From Gammaproteobacteria bacterium (GTDB taxonomy: Bacteria; Pseudomonadota; Gammaproteobacteria; Steroidobacterales; Steroidobacteraceae), in contig JAJPKM010000041.1 of the NCBI GenBank assembly GCA_021323735.1, positions 48,882 to 112,881 of the forward strand: a DNA stretch of 64,000 nt, in the 5' to 3' direction. A program made the translations under genes and the position numbers. Of the stretch, positions 26,551 to 36,148 are shown in pieces. The notes beneath the pieces are model-generated. The model was not told where the DNA came from, did not search any database, and saw only the letters and a program-made list of their open reading frames with translations. Numbering within the stretch: position 1 is the stretch's first letter; each line of letters opens with the position of its first letter.

Positions 26551-28519
26551 GGGGACCTAGCCAAGGCTCATAGTGTTTCCACTGATCCAGCCCCTCGCGG
26601 AAAATCGGCTGGCGTACCTGCTCTGAACTTGCGGTGCGGACGCTGCGCTCGGTCTTGTGGAAGTCGACGCACGCCGCCTCGAACTCGAGTCCGCAAAACT
26701 CCAGCATCCGCCGGACGTTGCCTTCAAGGTCCTCGACGACATCCTCATGCCGGACCCGCAGTACCCGTCCCGGCAGCGCTTCATCCCAATGGGTCATCAG
26801 ATCGAGGTAGGTGCGGTAATAGCGCGCGATATCCTCGATGCTGTAGGTAAATTCCTGCCCATTGGCGAAGAGCTGTTTCAGATTGCTGAAGCAGCAGGCC
26901 ATCGGTTCGCGCCGGGCGTCGATGATCTTGGCATTGGGCAGCATCAGGTGGATCAGGCCGATATGCCGGAAGTTGTTCGGCATTTTGTCGATGAAGAAGG
27001 GCTTGTCGGTGCGAAAGACGCGCGTCTCATTCAAATACTTTTCACCCAGCCGCGAAAACTCCTCGGCGCTCATTTCCGCCAGTACGCCGGGATAGCGCGG
27101 ATTGGCCATGTCGGGCTCGCGGCCTTGCAGTTCGTTCACGATGCGTGGCACATCGGCGAGTTCCTGCGTTCCTTCTACCCGAGAATGCGAGGCCAGTATC
27201 TGCTCCAGCAGCGTGGATCCCGCGCGCGGCAGCCCGACGATGAATATCGGAGCGGAGTCTTTGACCCCATAGCCCCCGCGACGCGCGAAGAACTCTCGCG
27301 TGCATACCGCGCGCTGCTTGGCAGTGTTGATCTCGAGAAATTCGGGCCGATAGCGGCTTTCCGACCTCTTGAGAAAATTCCCCTGCGCATAGCGGCGATA
27401 CGACTGTTCGTAGTCGCGCCGGTCCTCGAATGCCTTGCCGAGCGCAAAACACAGGTGGTAGCGGTCAACCAATGCCACCGTCGGCGCAGACTCCTCGGTC
27501 TGCATGCGCGCGATTTCGTCGTCCGTGAACCGATAGGTTTTCAGGTTGGCAAGACTCCAGTAGGCATCGCCGAAGCTGGGCCGCGCCGCGGCGGCCGCGC
27601 GGTAGGCCGCGATGGAGGCCTCCTGCTGCCCTAAGGTTTTCAGGGAATGCGCCACCGACAAATGCAAGTCCGCGGCCCCCGGCGAATCGGCCAGCAGGTC
27701 ACGATAAAGAACGATCGCCCGCTGATGATCTCCCAGCCCCACGCAGGCGGTGGCAAAGAGCGTGCGGTATTGCCGGTTCTCAGGCTCAATCGCCAGGAGT
27801 TTCTCGAGTTGTTCGCGTGCCTGCTGATAGCGATGGCGTTCCAGCAGCACCGCGGCATAGTCGAGGCGCGCCGCCTGATAGTCCGGTGCGAGTTTAAGGA
27901 CGGCTTCGAGCAGCAGTTCGGCATCGTCGAGCACGTCGCGTTTGAAAGCGATTCTGGCCAGCAGGCGCATGGCTTCGACGTGGTTGCCATGCCGCAGCAG
28001 AAAGGCGCGGGTGATACTCTCCGCCGGAGCCAGATCGCCGTCCGAAAATAATCCCGTGGCCTGTACCACCTCGGGCGGCAGCCGCTTGAGCGTGGCGACA
28101 TGCGCGGCGGCCGTCGCCGCATTCGCGGTATTGCCGGTCATGCGATACAGGCCCTCGAGCATGCCCCAGCTCGCCGGCAGCGCAGGGTTGATATTCACCC
28201 CGCGCAGGAATGCATCGATCGCCCGCGGTGCATCCTTCAGTACCACATGGCAATGGCCTTGCTCCTGATAGAGGCGGCTGAACCCCGGATGATGCCGTTC
28301 CAACCGCTCGAGCGTGGCCAGTGCCTGCGGAATCTTGCCCTGGAAGCGCAGGCTCTGCGCAATCAGGTAGAGGACATCGCGATTTTCCGGCACTTCACGC
28401 GCCAACGTCTCGCCGGCCTCCAGCGCCTCGGAGTAGCGACGTTCATTGAACAGTTCCCGGACACGGCGAACTTGCAGCTCCACCGGCGAAGGCGCGGGAT
28501 CGGGCAGGGTTGGGTGCAT
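26504..28519 (-). CDS. TPR-repeat sulfotransferase family protein
   Basis: 671-aa protein with about nine tetratricopeptide repeats in its N-terminal 380 residues and a C-terminal sulfotransferase domain. The PAPS-binding loop is IFIVGLPRAGSTLLEQIL, followed by IDKMPNNF and a 3'-phosphate motif region with IIDARREPMACCFSNLKQ. Such proteins are often encoded beside TonB receptors in Gammaproteobacteria; their acceptors are largely unknown. The ATG at 28519 is used because the only earlier start (GTG at 28609) lies just after a 15-bp perfect hairpin with no visible ribosome site. It follows the TonB receptor at 28665 on the same strand. Confidence 0.88.
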   Translation of the reverse strand: MHPTLPDPAPSPVELQVRRVRELFNERRYSEALEAGETLAREVPENRDVLYLIAQSLRFQGKIPQALATLERLERHHPGFSRLYQEQGHCHVVLKDAPRAIDAFLRGVNINPALPASWGMLEGLYRMTGNTANAATAAAHVATLKRLPPEVVQATGLFSDGDLAPAESITRAFLLRHGNHVEAMRLLARIAFKRDVLDDAELLLEAVLKLAPDYQAARLDYAAVLLERHRYQQAREQLEKLLAIEPENRQYRTLFATACVGLGDHQRAIVLYRDLLADSPGAADLHLSVAHSLKTLGQQEASIAAYRAAAAARPSFGDAYWSLANLKTYRFTDDEIARMQTEESAPTVALVDRYHLCFALGKAFEDRRDYEQSYRRYAQGNFLKRSESRYRPEFLEINTAKQRAVCTREFFARRGGYGVKDSAPIFIVGLPRAGSTLLEQILASHSRVEGTQELADVPRIVNELQGREPDMANPRYPGVLAEMSAEEFSRLGEKYLNETRVFRTDKPFFIDKMPNNFRHIGLIHLMLPNAKIIDARREPMACCFSNLKQLFANGQEFTYSIEDIARYYRTYLDLMTHWDEALPGRVLRVRHEDVVEDLEGNVRRMLEFCGLEFEAACVDFHKTERSVRTASSEQVRQPIFREGLDQWKHYEPWLGPLKDALGDAPVRYRSA

Positions 28520-28615
28520 CGTTGTCGCCACATTCGGAGCATACCCAAACGTCGGCGCAGCCGCGACGATCTCCAAATCCGTCTCGGCCGCACCCACGGG
28601 AATACTCACCAGGCC

Positions 28616-28647
28616 GGCGAAAGGCGGGCACCTGCCCGCCTTTCGCC
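28616..28647 (-). terminator. Perfect 15-bp stem-loop between TonB receptor and TPR-sulfotransferase
   Basis: Arms 28616-28630 and 28633-28647 are perfect inverted repeats (GGCGAAAGGCGGGCA) around a 2-base centre. The element starts 17 bases past the receptor stop codon. No T-run follows in the direction of transcription, so it is not a classical intrinsic terminator. It may stabilise the receptor mRNA or act as an attenuator that lowers downstream expression. It would also occlude initiation at the GTG at 28609. Confidence 0.7.
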
Positions 28648-28664
28648 ATCACTATCCCGCCGGC

Positions 28665-31379
28665 TTAGAACTTGTAGCCCAGCGTCAGGCCGATCACCCG
28701 AGGGCGAAGCGGCACTTCCGACTTGATGAACTGCCCCGAGGAGGTGAACGTACTGGCGTTGGAATTCGACAGGTTGGTGCCGTAGATCTGCGCCGTCCAA
28801 TTGTCCTTCGCCACGCCCGCCGAGGCGTCGTAGGTCGTATACCCCGGTTGACGGTAACGCAGAAAGGTCGTGTTCGGAATGGTCTGCGTGTTGCCGTCGG
28901 TCGCGGTGTCGGTCTGATTGAAAATGGTGCTGATGTGATTGGCACCCACGCTGACGAAGGGCTTGTAGTCCTCGACCGCCCAGTCGTAGCGCGCGCGCAG
29001 ATTGAACTCGGTGGAGGGCGAGAATGCCGGCGCACCGCCTTCGGCACCGAAGGGGTTGTTGAAGGGCTGCAGGCCAAGCCCGGACTGAACAACCTCGGCG
29101 ATGCACTGCTGATAGTAAATCGTGCCCGGAATGTTGCCGATCAAGCAAGGTGAGTTGGTTTGCTTGGTGCGGTTCCAGGAGCTCGATCCCTGCACGGTGA
29201 GCCCGTCGGTGATACGGGTCACCAACTGCAGCTCCAAGCCGTTGACGGTGTAGTTCGGACCGTTCGTGCCGAACGTGGTATTGCCCAGCTCCGTCGGATT
29301 GAAGAACAGCACCTGCACGTTGTTCCAGTTCATATGGTAGATCGAGGCGTTCAGCTGCACGCGATGATCGAAGAATTCGGATTTCAGGCCGACCTCGTTG
29401 TTGATCAAGGTATCCGGCGCGTAGCCCTTGGGCTTCTCTAAATTCGGCTTACCATCGGGACCCACGGCCACGGCACCCTGGGTACGATTGAATGCCCCGG
29501 GCCTGTAGCCCTGCGAGAAGGTGTAGTACACCATGGTGTCGGGATTGATATGCCAGGTAACGTTGGCGCGGCTGCGAAAACCGGTGTACACCACGTGCAG
29601 ATTTGCCGCGTCGATGTTATGCGTATCGGCCGTGCAGCCCTGGGGCGTATTGGGGATGTTGACGCACTTGTCGTTGGTGCCGTACTGCGAACCGGTCTCG
29701 AACTCGCTGTAGCGGTACCAGCGCGTACCGCCGGTTACCGTCAGCACCTTGGGAATGATGTCGTAATCCACCGAGCCGAAGACTGCGGTCTGCTTGTAGC
29801 CGCGCTGCAGGTCCTCGCCGAACGCAGTGGTATCGCCGCGGGCAGCCGGGTCACCGGCGGTCGAACCGGGCGCAGGCCCGATATTGGCCACGCAGGGATT
29901 TCCGCCCGGCGCGAGGGCCGCGGCAAGATTGGCCGGCGTACAAGACGGAATGGTCTTGTAGTTGAAATTCATGTTGTCCTTGATCTCGAAATCTTCCCAA
30001 AACGCGCCGACGATGCCGCGTGTGCGCCAGTCATCCGGCGTGCTCACGCGGATCTCGTGGCTCTGATGGGTGTTCGACACCTGGTCGCGCCAGGAACTGA
30101 CCGGCGAATAGCAAGTCGGGATCGCTCCAGCCACTCCCAAGCTCGTGCCGCCCGTACAGGCGTAGTAGAAGCCGCCGGCCGCGCGCGAATAGTTGGTGTA
30201 GTCGGCCTGCTGGTCGATATGGCGATCCAGGTAAGCACCCGTGTAGATCAGGTTCAGCGGACCGGCCTTGCCGTTGAGCGTCCAAGCCGTGTTCTCGAAC
30301 TTATCCTTGTCGAAGGCCGGAGAAAATGCCGTGACCTGATCCGCCTTCAGCGGCTGGAAGTCCGAACCGAGCGGGTACTGGGCATACGTGCCGTCCGCTT
30401 CCATGTTCTGATAGCTCTGCGCAATCAGCAGGTTCCAATCCGGGGTGATGTCGTACAGCGCGGAAACGCGAAGGCCGTTGTAGGTCACCGGATTCTGATT
30501 TTGCTGCGCCAGCGCCAGGTTGTTCGCGACCGGAGTGTGCGCCGGGATGCAGGCTGGATTCTTCGGGGTCCCACCCGGCGGGAGGCCATTGGGGCAGAGC
30601 CCGTTCACCGGTTTGATGCCGGTGTAGAAAGCGCCCAGATCGGTATTCTGGCGCGTGAAGGTGCTCGGCACATTGTCGATGAAGCCGCCGCGACGGTCGT
30701 TATAGATGACCGCGCGTACCGCGAGCGTGTCCTGAATCAATGGAATGTTGATCGTCGCATTCACCGCGGTGTTGGGATCGCCGCCCGCCGTCAAGCCATA
30801 CGTCGCATTGGCATTGCCCTCGGTGACGTTCATCCTGGGCTTGTTGGTGATGTAGCGCAGCGCACCGGCCTCGGCGCCACCGCCGAACAAAGTTCCTTGG
30901 GGACCCTCGAGGACTTCGATGCGCTCCATGTCGACCACGTAGACATCGACGTTGCGCGACGGAAAGGTCAGGGATTGGTCATCGAGATAAGTCGCGACGT
31001 TCGGAAACGACGCGATGGAGGCGCTCGACTGGTTGCCGGCAAATCCGGCGCTCAAGCCGCGCATGAAGATATTGCCCGTGCCGGGGCCGTTGCTCGCGAA
31101 TGTCACGTTCGGCAGCAGCTTGATGGCATCATCGAAGGTCGACACATTCAGCTGTTTCAACTGATCGCCCGTAAAGGCTTGGATAGTCAGCGGCACGTCT
31201 TGCACCGATTCATTCCGGCGGGTCGCGGTCACCACCACCTCATCGATTCCCGACGAGGCGGACGCATCGACTGCCGTATCGGCGTGAGCTGTGGCGGCGC
31301 AGGTGCTGAGCACCGCCGCGATCGCGCAGGCGAGCTTATGATTGTTCTGCAAGAGAGTCTCCCAAAGGCTTCGTGGCAT
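28665..31379 (-). CDS. TonB-dependent outer-membrane receptor
   Basis: 904-aa receptor for active uptake across the outer membrane. A signal peptide ending AHA is followed by a TonB-box-like region and plug entry (IDEVVVTATRRNESVQDVPLTI). The plug has NIFMRGLSAG and VEVLEGPQGTLFGGGAEAGALRYIT. A long beta-barrel ends in RPRVIGLTLGYKF with a terminal aromatic residue. It is of the FecA/CirA type common in Sphingomonads and Gammaproteobacteria; the ligand is unknown. It is divergent from an FAD oxidoreductase/MFS pair and is followed by the TPR-sulfotransferase after a strong hairpin. The 194-base upstream gap probably holds promoters for both directions. Confidence 0.95.
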   Translation of the reverse strand: MPRSLWETLLQNNHKLACAIAAVLSTCAATAHADTAVDASASSGIDEVVVTATRRNESVQDVPLTIQAFTGDQLKQLNVSTFDDAIKLLPNVTFASNGPGTGNIFMRGLSAGFAGNQSSASIASFPNVATYLDDQSLTFPSRNVDVYVVDMERIEVLEGPQGTLFGGGAEAGALRYITNKPRMNVTEGNANATYGLTAGGDPNTAVNATINIPLIQDTLAVRAVIYNDRRGGFIDNVPSTFTRQNTDLGAFYTGIKPVNGLCPNGLPPGGTPKNPACIPAHTPVANNLALAQQNQNPVTYNGLRVSALYDITPDWNLLIAQSYQNMEADGTYAQYPLGSDFQPLKADQVTAFSPAFDKDKFENTAWTLNGKAGPLNLIYTGAYLDRHIDQQADYTNYSRAAGGFYYACTGGTSLGVAGAIPTCYSPVSSWRDQVSNTHQSHEIRVSTPDDWRTRGIVGAFWEDFEIKDNMNFNYKTIPSCTPANLAAALAPGGNPCVANIGPAPGSTAGDPAARGDTTAFGEDLQRGYKQTAVFGSVDYDIIPKVLTVTGGTRWYRYSEFETGSQYGTNDKCVNIPNTPQGCTADTHNIDAANLHVVYTGFRSRANVTWHINPDTMVYYTFSQGYRPGAFNRTQGAVAVGPDGKPNLEKPKGYAPDTLINNEVGLKSEFFDHRVQLNASIYHMNWNNVQVLFFNPTELGNTTFGTNGPNYTVNGLELQLVTRITDGLTVQGSSSWNRTKQTNSPCLIGNIPGTIYYQQCIAEVVQSGLGLQPFNNPFGAEGGAPAFSPSTEFNLRARYDWAVEDYKPFVSVGANHISTIFNQTDTATDGNTQTIPNTTFLRYRQPGYTTYDASAGVAKDNWTAQIYGTNLSNSNASTFTSSGQFIKSEVPLRPRVIGLTLGYKF

Positions 31380-31573
31380 CCACCACGAAAAGATAAATAC
31401 GTTTTCTTACGGCTTTGAAAAGCCCAAAGAAATCCCACGCGACGTCAAAGACGACGCCATCCCTGCGCAGCATGTTTTCCACCGCGAGTGGGCTTTTTAC
31501 GCACCCTACGTTGCAGAATGATTACAACGCCAAACTCATTGCCAGCGCAGGTCCTTCGAAGCGATGATGGGCC

Positions 31574-32938
31574 ATGAAGCGCGTCAATGAAGCGGCTCGG
31601 GCCGTGGAGGTGATTCTCGAGACCGAGGTACTGGTCATCGGCAGCGGTCCTGGAGGACTGGCAGCGGCGCTCGCCGCCGCACGCGCCGGAGCGCGCACCG
31701 CGTTGATCGACCGCAACGGTTGCTTCGGGGGGAACATCACACAGGTGGGTGTGGAGGGCTTTGCTTGGTACCGCCACGAACACACCGTCGATTGTGAGGG
31801 CATCGGCATCGAATTGGAGCAGCGCGCGGCGGCCATGGGCGCGGCCATGCCGGAGCCGCAGTCCTTGAGTCAGGCGCTGGACGCCGAAATGTTCAAGTGG
31901 GTGGCGGATGTGCTGGTTCAGGAAGCCGGCATCACGCCTTTGCTGCATAGACTATGCGTGGCACCGATCATGGAGCATGGCGTCATTCTCGGCGTCATCA
32001 CCGAAAGCAAGGCCGGCCGCGAGGCCATCCTGGCAAAACGGGTGATCGATGCCACCGGCGATGCCGACATTGCATATCGCGCCGGGGCACCGGTACATAA
32101 GCTGCCCAAGAATGAAATGATGTCCGCCTCCGTGATGTTTTCGATGAGCGGCGTCGACAAGCGGCGCTTCATCGAGGCCATCAAAGCCAATCCTCAGACC
32201 TATGCGGATTGGTCGGGCAATGGAGAGTGGGACTATGAAACCACGGGCAAGGAGGACAGCATGTTCTCTCCCTTCCTGCGCAAGCCCTTTCAGCAGGCGC
32301 TGGCGGCAGGCATCATTCCGCCGAATCTACACACCATCGCGGGCACCTGGGGCTCGGTCAGCGATCAAGGCGATCTGACCTATCTGAACCTCGTGCACCT
32401 GCCCGAAATCGACGGCACCGATCCTTCCGACCTCACGATCGGCGAAATGCGCGGCAGGCGTGAAGCGATCTATGCCCTGGAAGCGCTGCGCGGTTTCATG
32501 CCGGGTTGCGAGCGCGCCAAACTGCGCAATTTCGGGATGACGCTGGGCATCCGCGACACGCGCAAAATCAACGCGCTCTACAATCTTACGGGCCAGGATG
32601 TGCGCGAGCAGGGCCGCTTCGATGATGCCATCGGCATCTTCCCCGAATTCATCGACGGCTACGGCGTATTGATTCTGCCGACCACCGGCCGCTACTGGCA
32701 CGTCCCCTATCGCGCGCTCGTGCCCAAGAATGTGGGCAACCTCCTGGTCGCCGGACGCTGCATCGGCGGCGACAAGATATCGCACGCCTCGGCGCGCAAT
32801 ATGATGTGCTGCGCGGTAGGCGGCCAAGGCGCGGGAGTCGCGGCGGCCGTCTCCATCCAACGCGATGAACCGTTCGATCGGTTGAACATCGGCGCACTTC
32901 ACCAGGAACTTACCCGGCAAGGCGCAAGAATCCGGTGA
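31574..32938 (+). CDS. FAD-dependent oxidoreductase (PF12831 type)
   Basis: 454-aa flavoprotein. The dinucleotide-binding motif is VLVIGSGPGGLAAALAAARAG near residue 20. It is followed by the family-specific segment GCFGGNITQVGVEGFAWYRH, then IDATGDADIAYRAGAP and the C-terminal FAD motif GNLLVAGRCIGGD. PF12831 members oxidise diverse small molecules, and the substrate here is unknown. The stop codon overlaps the GTG start of the following MFS gene (GTGA), so the two are one unit. Since the TonB receptor is divergent, uptake and oxidation of one compound by the three proteins is plausible but inferred. Confidence 0.88.
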   Translation: MKRVNEAARAVEVILETEVLVIGSGPGGLAAALAAARAGARTALIDRNGCFGGNITQVGVEGFAWYRHEHTVDCEGIGIELEQRAAAMGAAMPEPQSLSQALDAEMFKWVADVLVQEAGITPLLHRLCVAPIMEHGVILGVITESKAGREAILAKRVIDATGDADIAYRAGAPVHKLPKNEMMSASVMFSMSGVDKRRFIEAIKANPQTYADWSGNGEWDYETTGKEDSMFSPFLRKPFQQALAAGIIPPNLHTIAGTWGSVSDQGDLTYLNLVHLPEIDGTDPSDLTIGEMRGRREAIYALEALRGFMPGCERAKLRNFGMTLGIRDTRKINALYNLTGQDVREQGRFDDAIGIFPEFIDGYGVLILPTTGRYWHVPYRALVPKNVGNLLVAGRCIGGDKISHASARNMMCCAVGGQGAGVAAAVSIQRDEPFDRLNIGALHQELTRQGARIR

Positions 32939-34209
32939 GTGCCGGCACCGGTTCCTCGCCGATGCGCTGGTGGGTTCTGGCGCTCGCGGCAATTGCCGTG
33001 TCGAGCAGCTACTACGAGGACGATGTGATCGGCCCCATCGCCGATCTGCTGCAGCGGCAACGGGGCTTCAGCCAGTCGCAGCTGGGCATGCTGAACGGCA
33101 TCATCAGCATCCCCAATGTGGGGCTCGCGCTCATCAGCGGCCTGCTCATCGACCGCTGCGGAGCCGCTCGGGTGGCGTTTTGGTCGGCGGCCATCGGCGT
33201 AGTCGGCGCCGCCTTGACCGCTTTAGGCGAACCATACGCGCTCATGGTGGCCGGCCGTCTCATCTTCGGCATCAGCGAGGGGGCGATTTTCATCGCGCTC
33301 GTGGCTGCGCTGGCGCAATGGTTTCCGCGCAGCGGTATTGCGCTCGCCACCGCCCTCTACTTGAGTCTTGCCCGGCTCGGCTCCTACGCCGTCGACACCT
33401 CGACCGCCTGGGCGCGTCCGCTGTACGAGGGCGGCTGGCAGCCACCGCTTTGGCTGGGTACCGGTATCACCGTCGCGGGACTGATGGCAGCCACCGCGCT
33501 TCATGCGCTGGACCGCCGACGCCGCATACCGGCGGCAATCGCAATGGCGCTGCCCGCGCCCATCGCACAGAGCATCGGGTGGCGGCAGCTGCTGAACTTC
33601 GATCTGTCCTACTGGTACATCCTCGCGCTGCATGTGCTCTACGCCGCGGTGTTCTTCCCGTTTCGAACCACCTATGCCATCGAATACTTCCAGCACGCCA
33701 AGGGACTCACGCTGCAGCAGGCAGGCGTTGCCAACAGCTGGGTGTTCTTCGCCGCCATCTTCGCCACACCTTTCTTCGGCTTGCTCGCGGACAAGCTGGG
33801 AGCTCGGGCACTGATGCTGACATTGGGCACCCTGCTCCTGCCGATCACATTCGTGGTACTGGGACTTTCGGATCTGAATCTTTGGGTATCGACGGCGCTG
33901 ATGGGATTGAGCTTCTCGCTGGTCCCGGCGGTGATCTGGCCGGCCACGACACTCATCGTCGAGCCACGCCGATTGGGAACCGCCCTTGGGTTGATCACGC
34001 TGATTCAAGCTCTCGCCATGGCCGCGTCCAATCTCGCCGCCGGCTGGCTCGCGGATCAGGCGCACGCGGGACCGGATAACCCGTCCGGCTATTCGGCGAT
34101 GCTGTGGTTCTTCTTTTTGCTGAGTCTCGCGGCGCTGCTCTCGGCCGTGCTGCTATTGCGCCGTGAAGCCGGACCCCAGGGGCATGGTCTGGAGGCCGCA
34201 CGGAGCTGA
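32935..34209 (+). CDS. MFS transporter
   Basis: 424-aa transporter with 12 predicted helices. The N-terminus contains SSSYYEDDVIGPIADLLQRQRGFSQSQLGML. The loop between helices 2 and 3, SGLLIDRCGAARV, matches the usual MFS motif, repeated in the second half as FGLLADKLGARALM. It starts with GTG and is translationally coupled to the upstream FAD oxidoreductase. It may import the substrate or export the product of that enzyme. There is no specific substrate signature that I recognise. The 75 bases to the convergent livM gene hold no feature I can support. Confidence 0.9.
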   Translation: MSAGTGSSPMRWWVLALAAIAVSSSYYEDDVIGPIADLLQRQRGFSQSQLGMLNGIISIPNVGLALISGLLIDRCGAARVAFWSAAIGVVGAALTALGEPYALMVAGRLIFGISEGAIFIALVAALAQWFPRSGIALATALYLSLARLGSYAVDTSTAWARPLYEGGWQPPLWLGTGITVAGLMAATALHALDRRRRIPAAIAMALPAPIAQSIGWRQLLNFDLSYWYILALHVLYAAVFFPFRTTYAIEYFQHAKGLTLQQAGVANSWVFFAAIFATPFFGLLADKLGARALMLTLGTLLLPITFVVLGLSDLNLWVSTALMGLSFSLVPAVIWPATTLIVEPRRLGTALGLITLIQALAMAASNLAAGWLADQAHAGPDNPSGYSAMLWFFFLLSLAALLSAVLLLRREAGPQGHGLEAARS

Positions 34210-34284
34210 TCACGGACCGGCAACATTCATGGACGACGGGCTTATCAAGGAGGCCGTCGGCGAATTTGTCATGAATAATGCAGG

Positions 34285-35217
34285 CTAGTCGGAGCGCTGC
34301 CCGAAGCGGCGCTGGATCTCCCCGACCACGCCGCGCCGGAAGACCATCACGCACACCACGAAAATCGCGCCGATGATCACCGACACCCAGGATCCCGCGA
34401 GGTCCGAGAGGTACTCCTGAAGAGTGATCACCACATTGGCGCCCACAAAGGGCCCCAAGAACGTGCCGCTCCCACCGAGCAAGGTCATGAGAATGACCTC
34501 GCCGGAATTTCCTTGGCTCACATCCGACAGTGTGGCGAAACCCAGTACCAGTGCTTTGAGAGACCCGGCCAAACCCGCCAGACTCGCCGACAGCACGAAG
34601 GCAGTGAGTTTGTAGCGATCCACCTTGTATCCTAGGGATACGGCGCGCGGCTCATTCGCGCGAATCGCCTTCAGCACCTGCCCGAAGGGCGAATGAACGA
34701 TGCGGCGAATGAACAGAAATACCGCGACAAACACGGCGAGCACGAAGTAGTACATGGCCCGATCGTCGCCCAGGCTCAGCAGCCCCAGCAGGCTGCCCCG
34801 CGCAATGCCCTGCAGGCCATTCTCGCCGCCGGTGAACTGCGCTTGCAGACAGACGAAGTACACCACCTGGGCGAGAGCCAGCGTGATCATCGCAAAATAA
34901 ATGCCCTGCCGGCGCACCGCAATGGCGCCGATCACGGCTCCCAACAGCATCGACACCGCGACACCGCCGAGAATCGCCTCGAGCGTGCCCCACCCCTGAA
35001 CCGTCACCAGCCATCCGGTGATATAGGCAGAAGCGCCGAAATACGCGGCGTGCCCGAAGGACAGCATCTTGGTGAAGCCCAGCAGCAAGTTGAACGCGCA
35101 GGCGAACATCGCAAAGCACAGCAGCTTCATCAGGAATACGGGGTAGAGCCCGAGGAAAGGCGCCACCAACGCGAGCAGCCCCAGGCCGACGTACAATGCA
35201 ATTTGAGCACGCATCAT
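34285..35217 (-). CDS. livM: Branched-chain amino acid-type ABC transporter permease LivM
   Basis: 310-aa inner-membrane permease. It has about nine hydrophobic helices and the LivM hallmarks FNLLLGFTKMLSFGHAAYFGASAY, RRQGIYFAMITLALAQVVYF and AIRANEPRAVSLGYKV, the last being the ATPase-contact loop. The ATG overlaps the livH stop by four bases. It is the last gene of a five-gene operon (G, F, K, H, M). This transporter class moves branched-chain amino acids but also amides, urea, aromatic compounds and other small acids, so the label does not fix the substrate. Confidence 0.93.
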   Translation of the reverse strand: MMRAQIALYVGLGLLALVAPFLGLYPVFLMKLLCFAMFACAFNLLLGFTKMLSFGHAAYFGASAYITGWLVTVQGWGTLEAILGGVAVSMLLGAVIGAIAVRRQGIYFAMITLALAQVVYFVCLQAQFTGGENGLQGIARGSLLGLLSLGDDRAMYYFVLAVFVAVFLFIRRIVHSPFGQVLKAIRANEPRAVSLGYKVDRYKLTAFVLSASLAGLAGSLKALVLGFATLSDVSQGNSGEVILMTLLGGSGTFLGPFVGANVVITLQEYLSDLAGSWVSVIIGAIFVVCVMVFRRGVVGEIQRRFGQRSD

Positions 35218-36101
35218 GGCTCTTTGCCGAACAGGCCGGCAGGCCGCCAGATCAGCACCAATGCCATGATGACGAACACGACGATGCTCGAGGCTTCGGG
35301 ATAGACCACCTTGGTCAATCCCTCGATGAGCCCGAGCACCAGGCCGCTCACAATGGCGCCGACGATCGACCCCATGCCGCCGATGACCACCACGGCAAAG
35401 ACGACGATCACCAGGGATGAACCCATCAGCGGGCTGACCTGAATCACCGGCGCCGCCAGCACGCCCGCCAGTGCCGCCAGGGCAACGCCTGCTCCATAGG
35501 TGCACATCACCATCACGGGCACATTGATGCCGAAGGCCTGTACCAAGCGGGCATTCTCAGTCGCCGCTCGAAGCCTGGCGCCGAGGCGTGTGCGCTCGAT
35601 CAAGAACCAAGTCAGGCCGCATACCGTCACCGACGCCATCACCACCCAGGCGCGATAAATCGGCAATATCATGAAGCCGAGGTTGAGGACACCCTGCAGC
35701 AGCGGCGGCACCGGATACGACTTACCCGAGGCGCCGAACAGGCTGCGCATGATGCCCTCGGCGATCAGCGCAATGCCAAAGGTCAGCAGCAAGCCGTACA
35801 CCGGTTCGACCTGATATAAGTGGCGCAGGAACAACCGCTCGATGAGCACGCCCAGGAGGCCCACCGTCAGAGGTGCGAGCAGCAACGCCCACCAATAGTT
35901 GATCCCGAGGAATTGCAAGCCGATGTAGGCCGCAAACGCGCCGAGCATGTAGAAGGCCCCATGCGCGAAATTCACCACTCCCAACAGGCCGAAGATCACC
36001 GCCAACCCTAAGCTCAGGAGCGCATAGAACGAACCATTGACCAGCCCGAGCATGAGCTGGCCCAGGATCGCGGGCAGGGGCACACCGAAGACGGTGGTCA
36101 C
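35214..36101 (-). CDS. livH: Branched-chain amino acid-type ABC transporter permease LivH
   Basis: 295-aa permease starting with GTG. Features of the family are NGSFYALLSLGLAVIFGLLGVVNFAHGAFYMLGAF at the N-terminus, RTRLGARLRAATENARLVQAFGINV as the ATPase-contact loop, and GMGSIVGAIVSGLVLGLIEG near the C-terminus. It pairs with LivM to form the membrane channel. It lies 47 bases after the binding-protein gene and overlaps livM by four bases. Confidence 0.93.
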   Translation of the reverse strand: MTTVFGVPLPAILGQLMLGLVNGSFYALLSLGLAVIFGLLGVVNFAHGAFYMLGAFAAYIGLQFLGINYWWALLLAPLTVGLLGVLIERLFLRHLYQVEPVYGLLLTFGIALIAEGIMRSLFGASGKSYPVPPLLQGVLNLGFMILPIYRAWVVMASVTVCGLTWFLIERTRLGARLRAATENARLVQAFGINVPVMVMCTYGAGVALAALAGVLAAPVIQVSPLMGSSLVIVVFAVVVIGGMGSIVGAIVSGLVLGLIEGLTKVVYPEASSIVVFVIMALVLIWRPAGLFGKEP

Positions 36102-36148
36102 GGATCAGACCCTCATTACGCTCAGGCGTAGCGGGACGCTTTCCCGGA

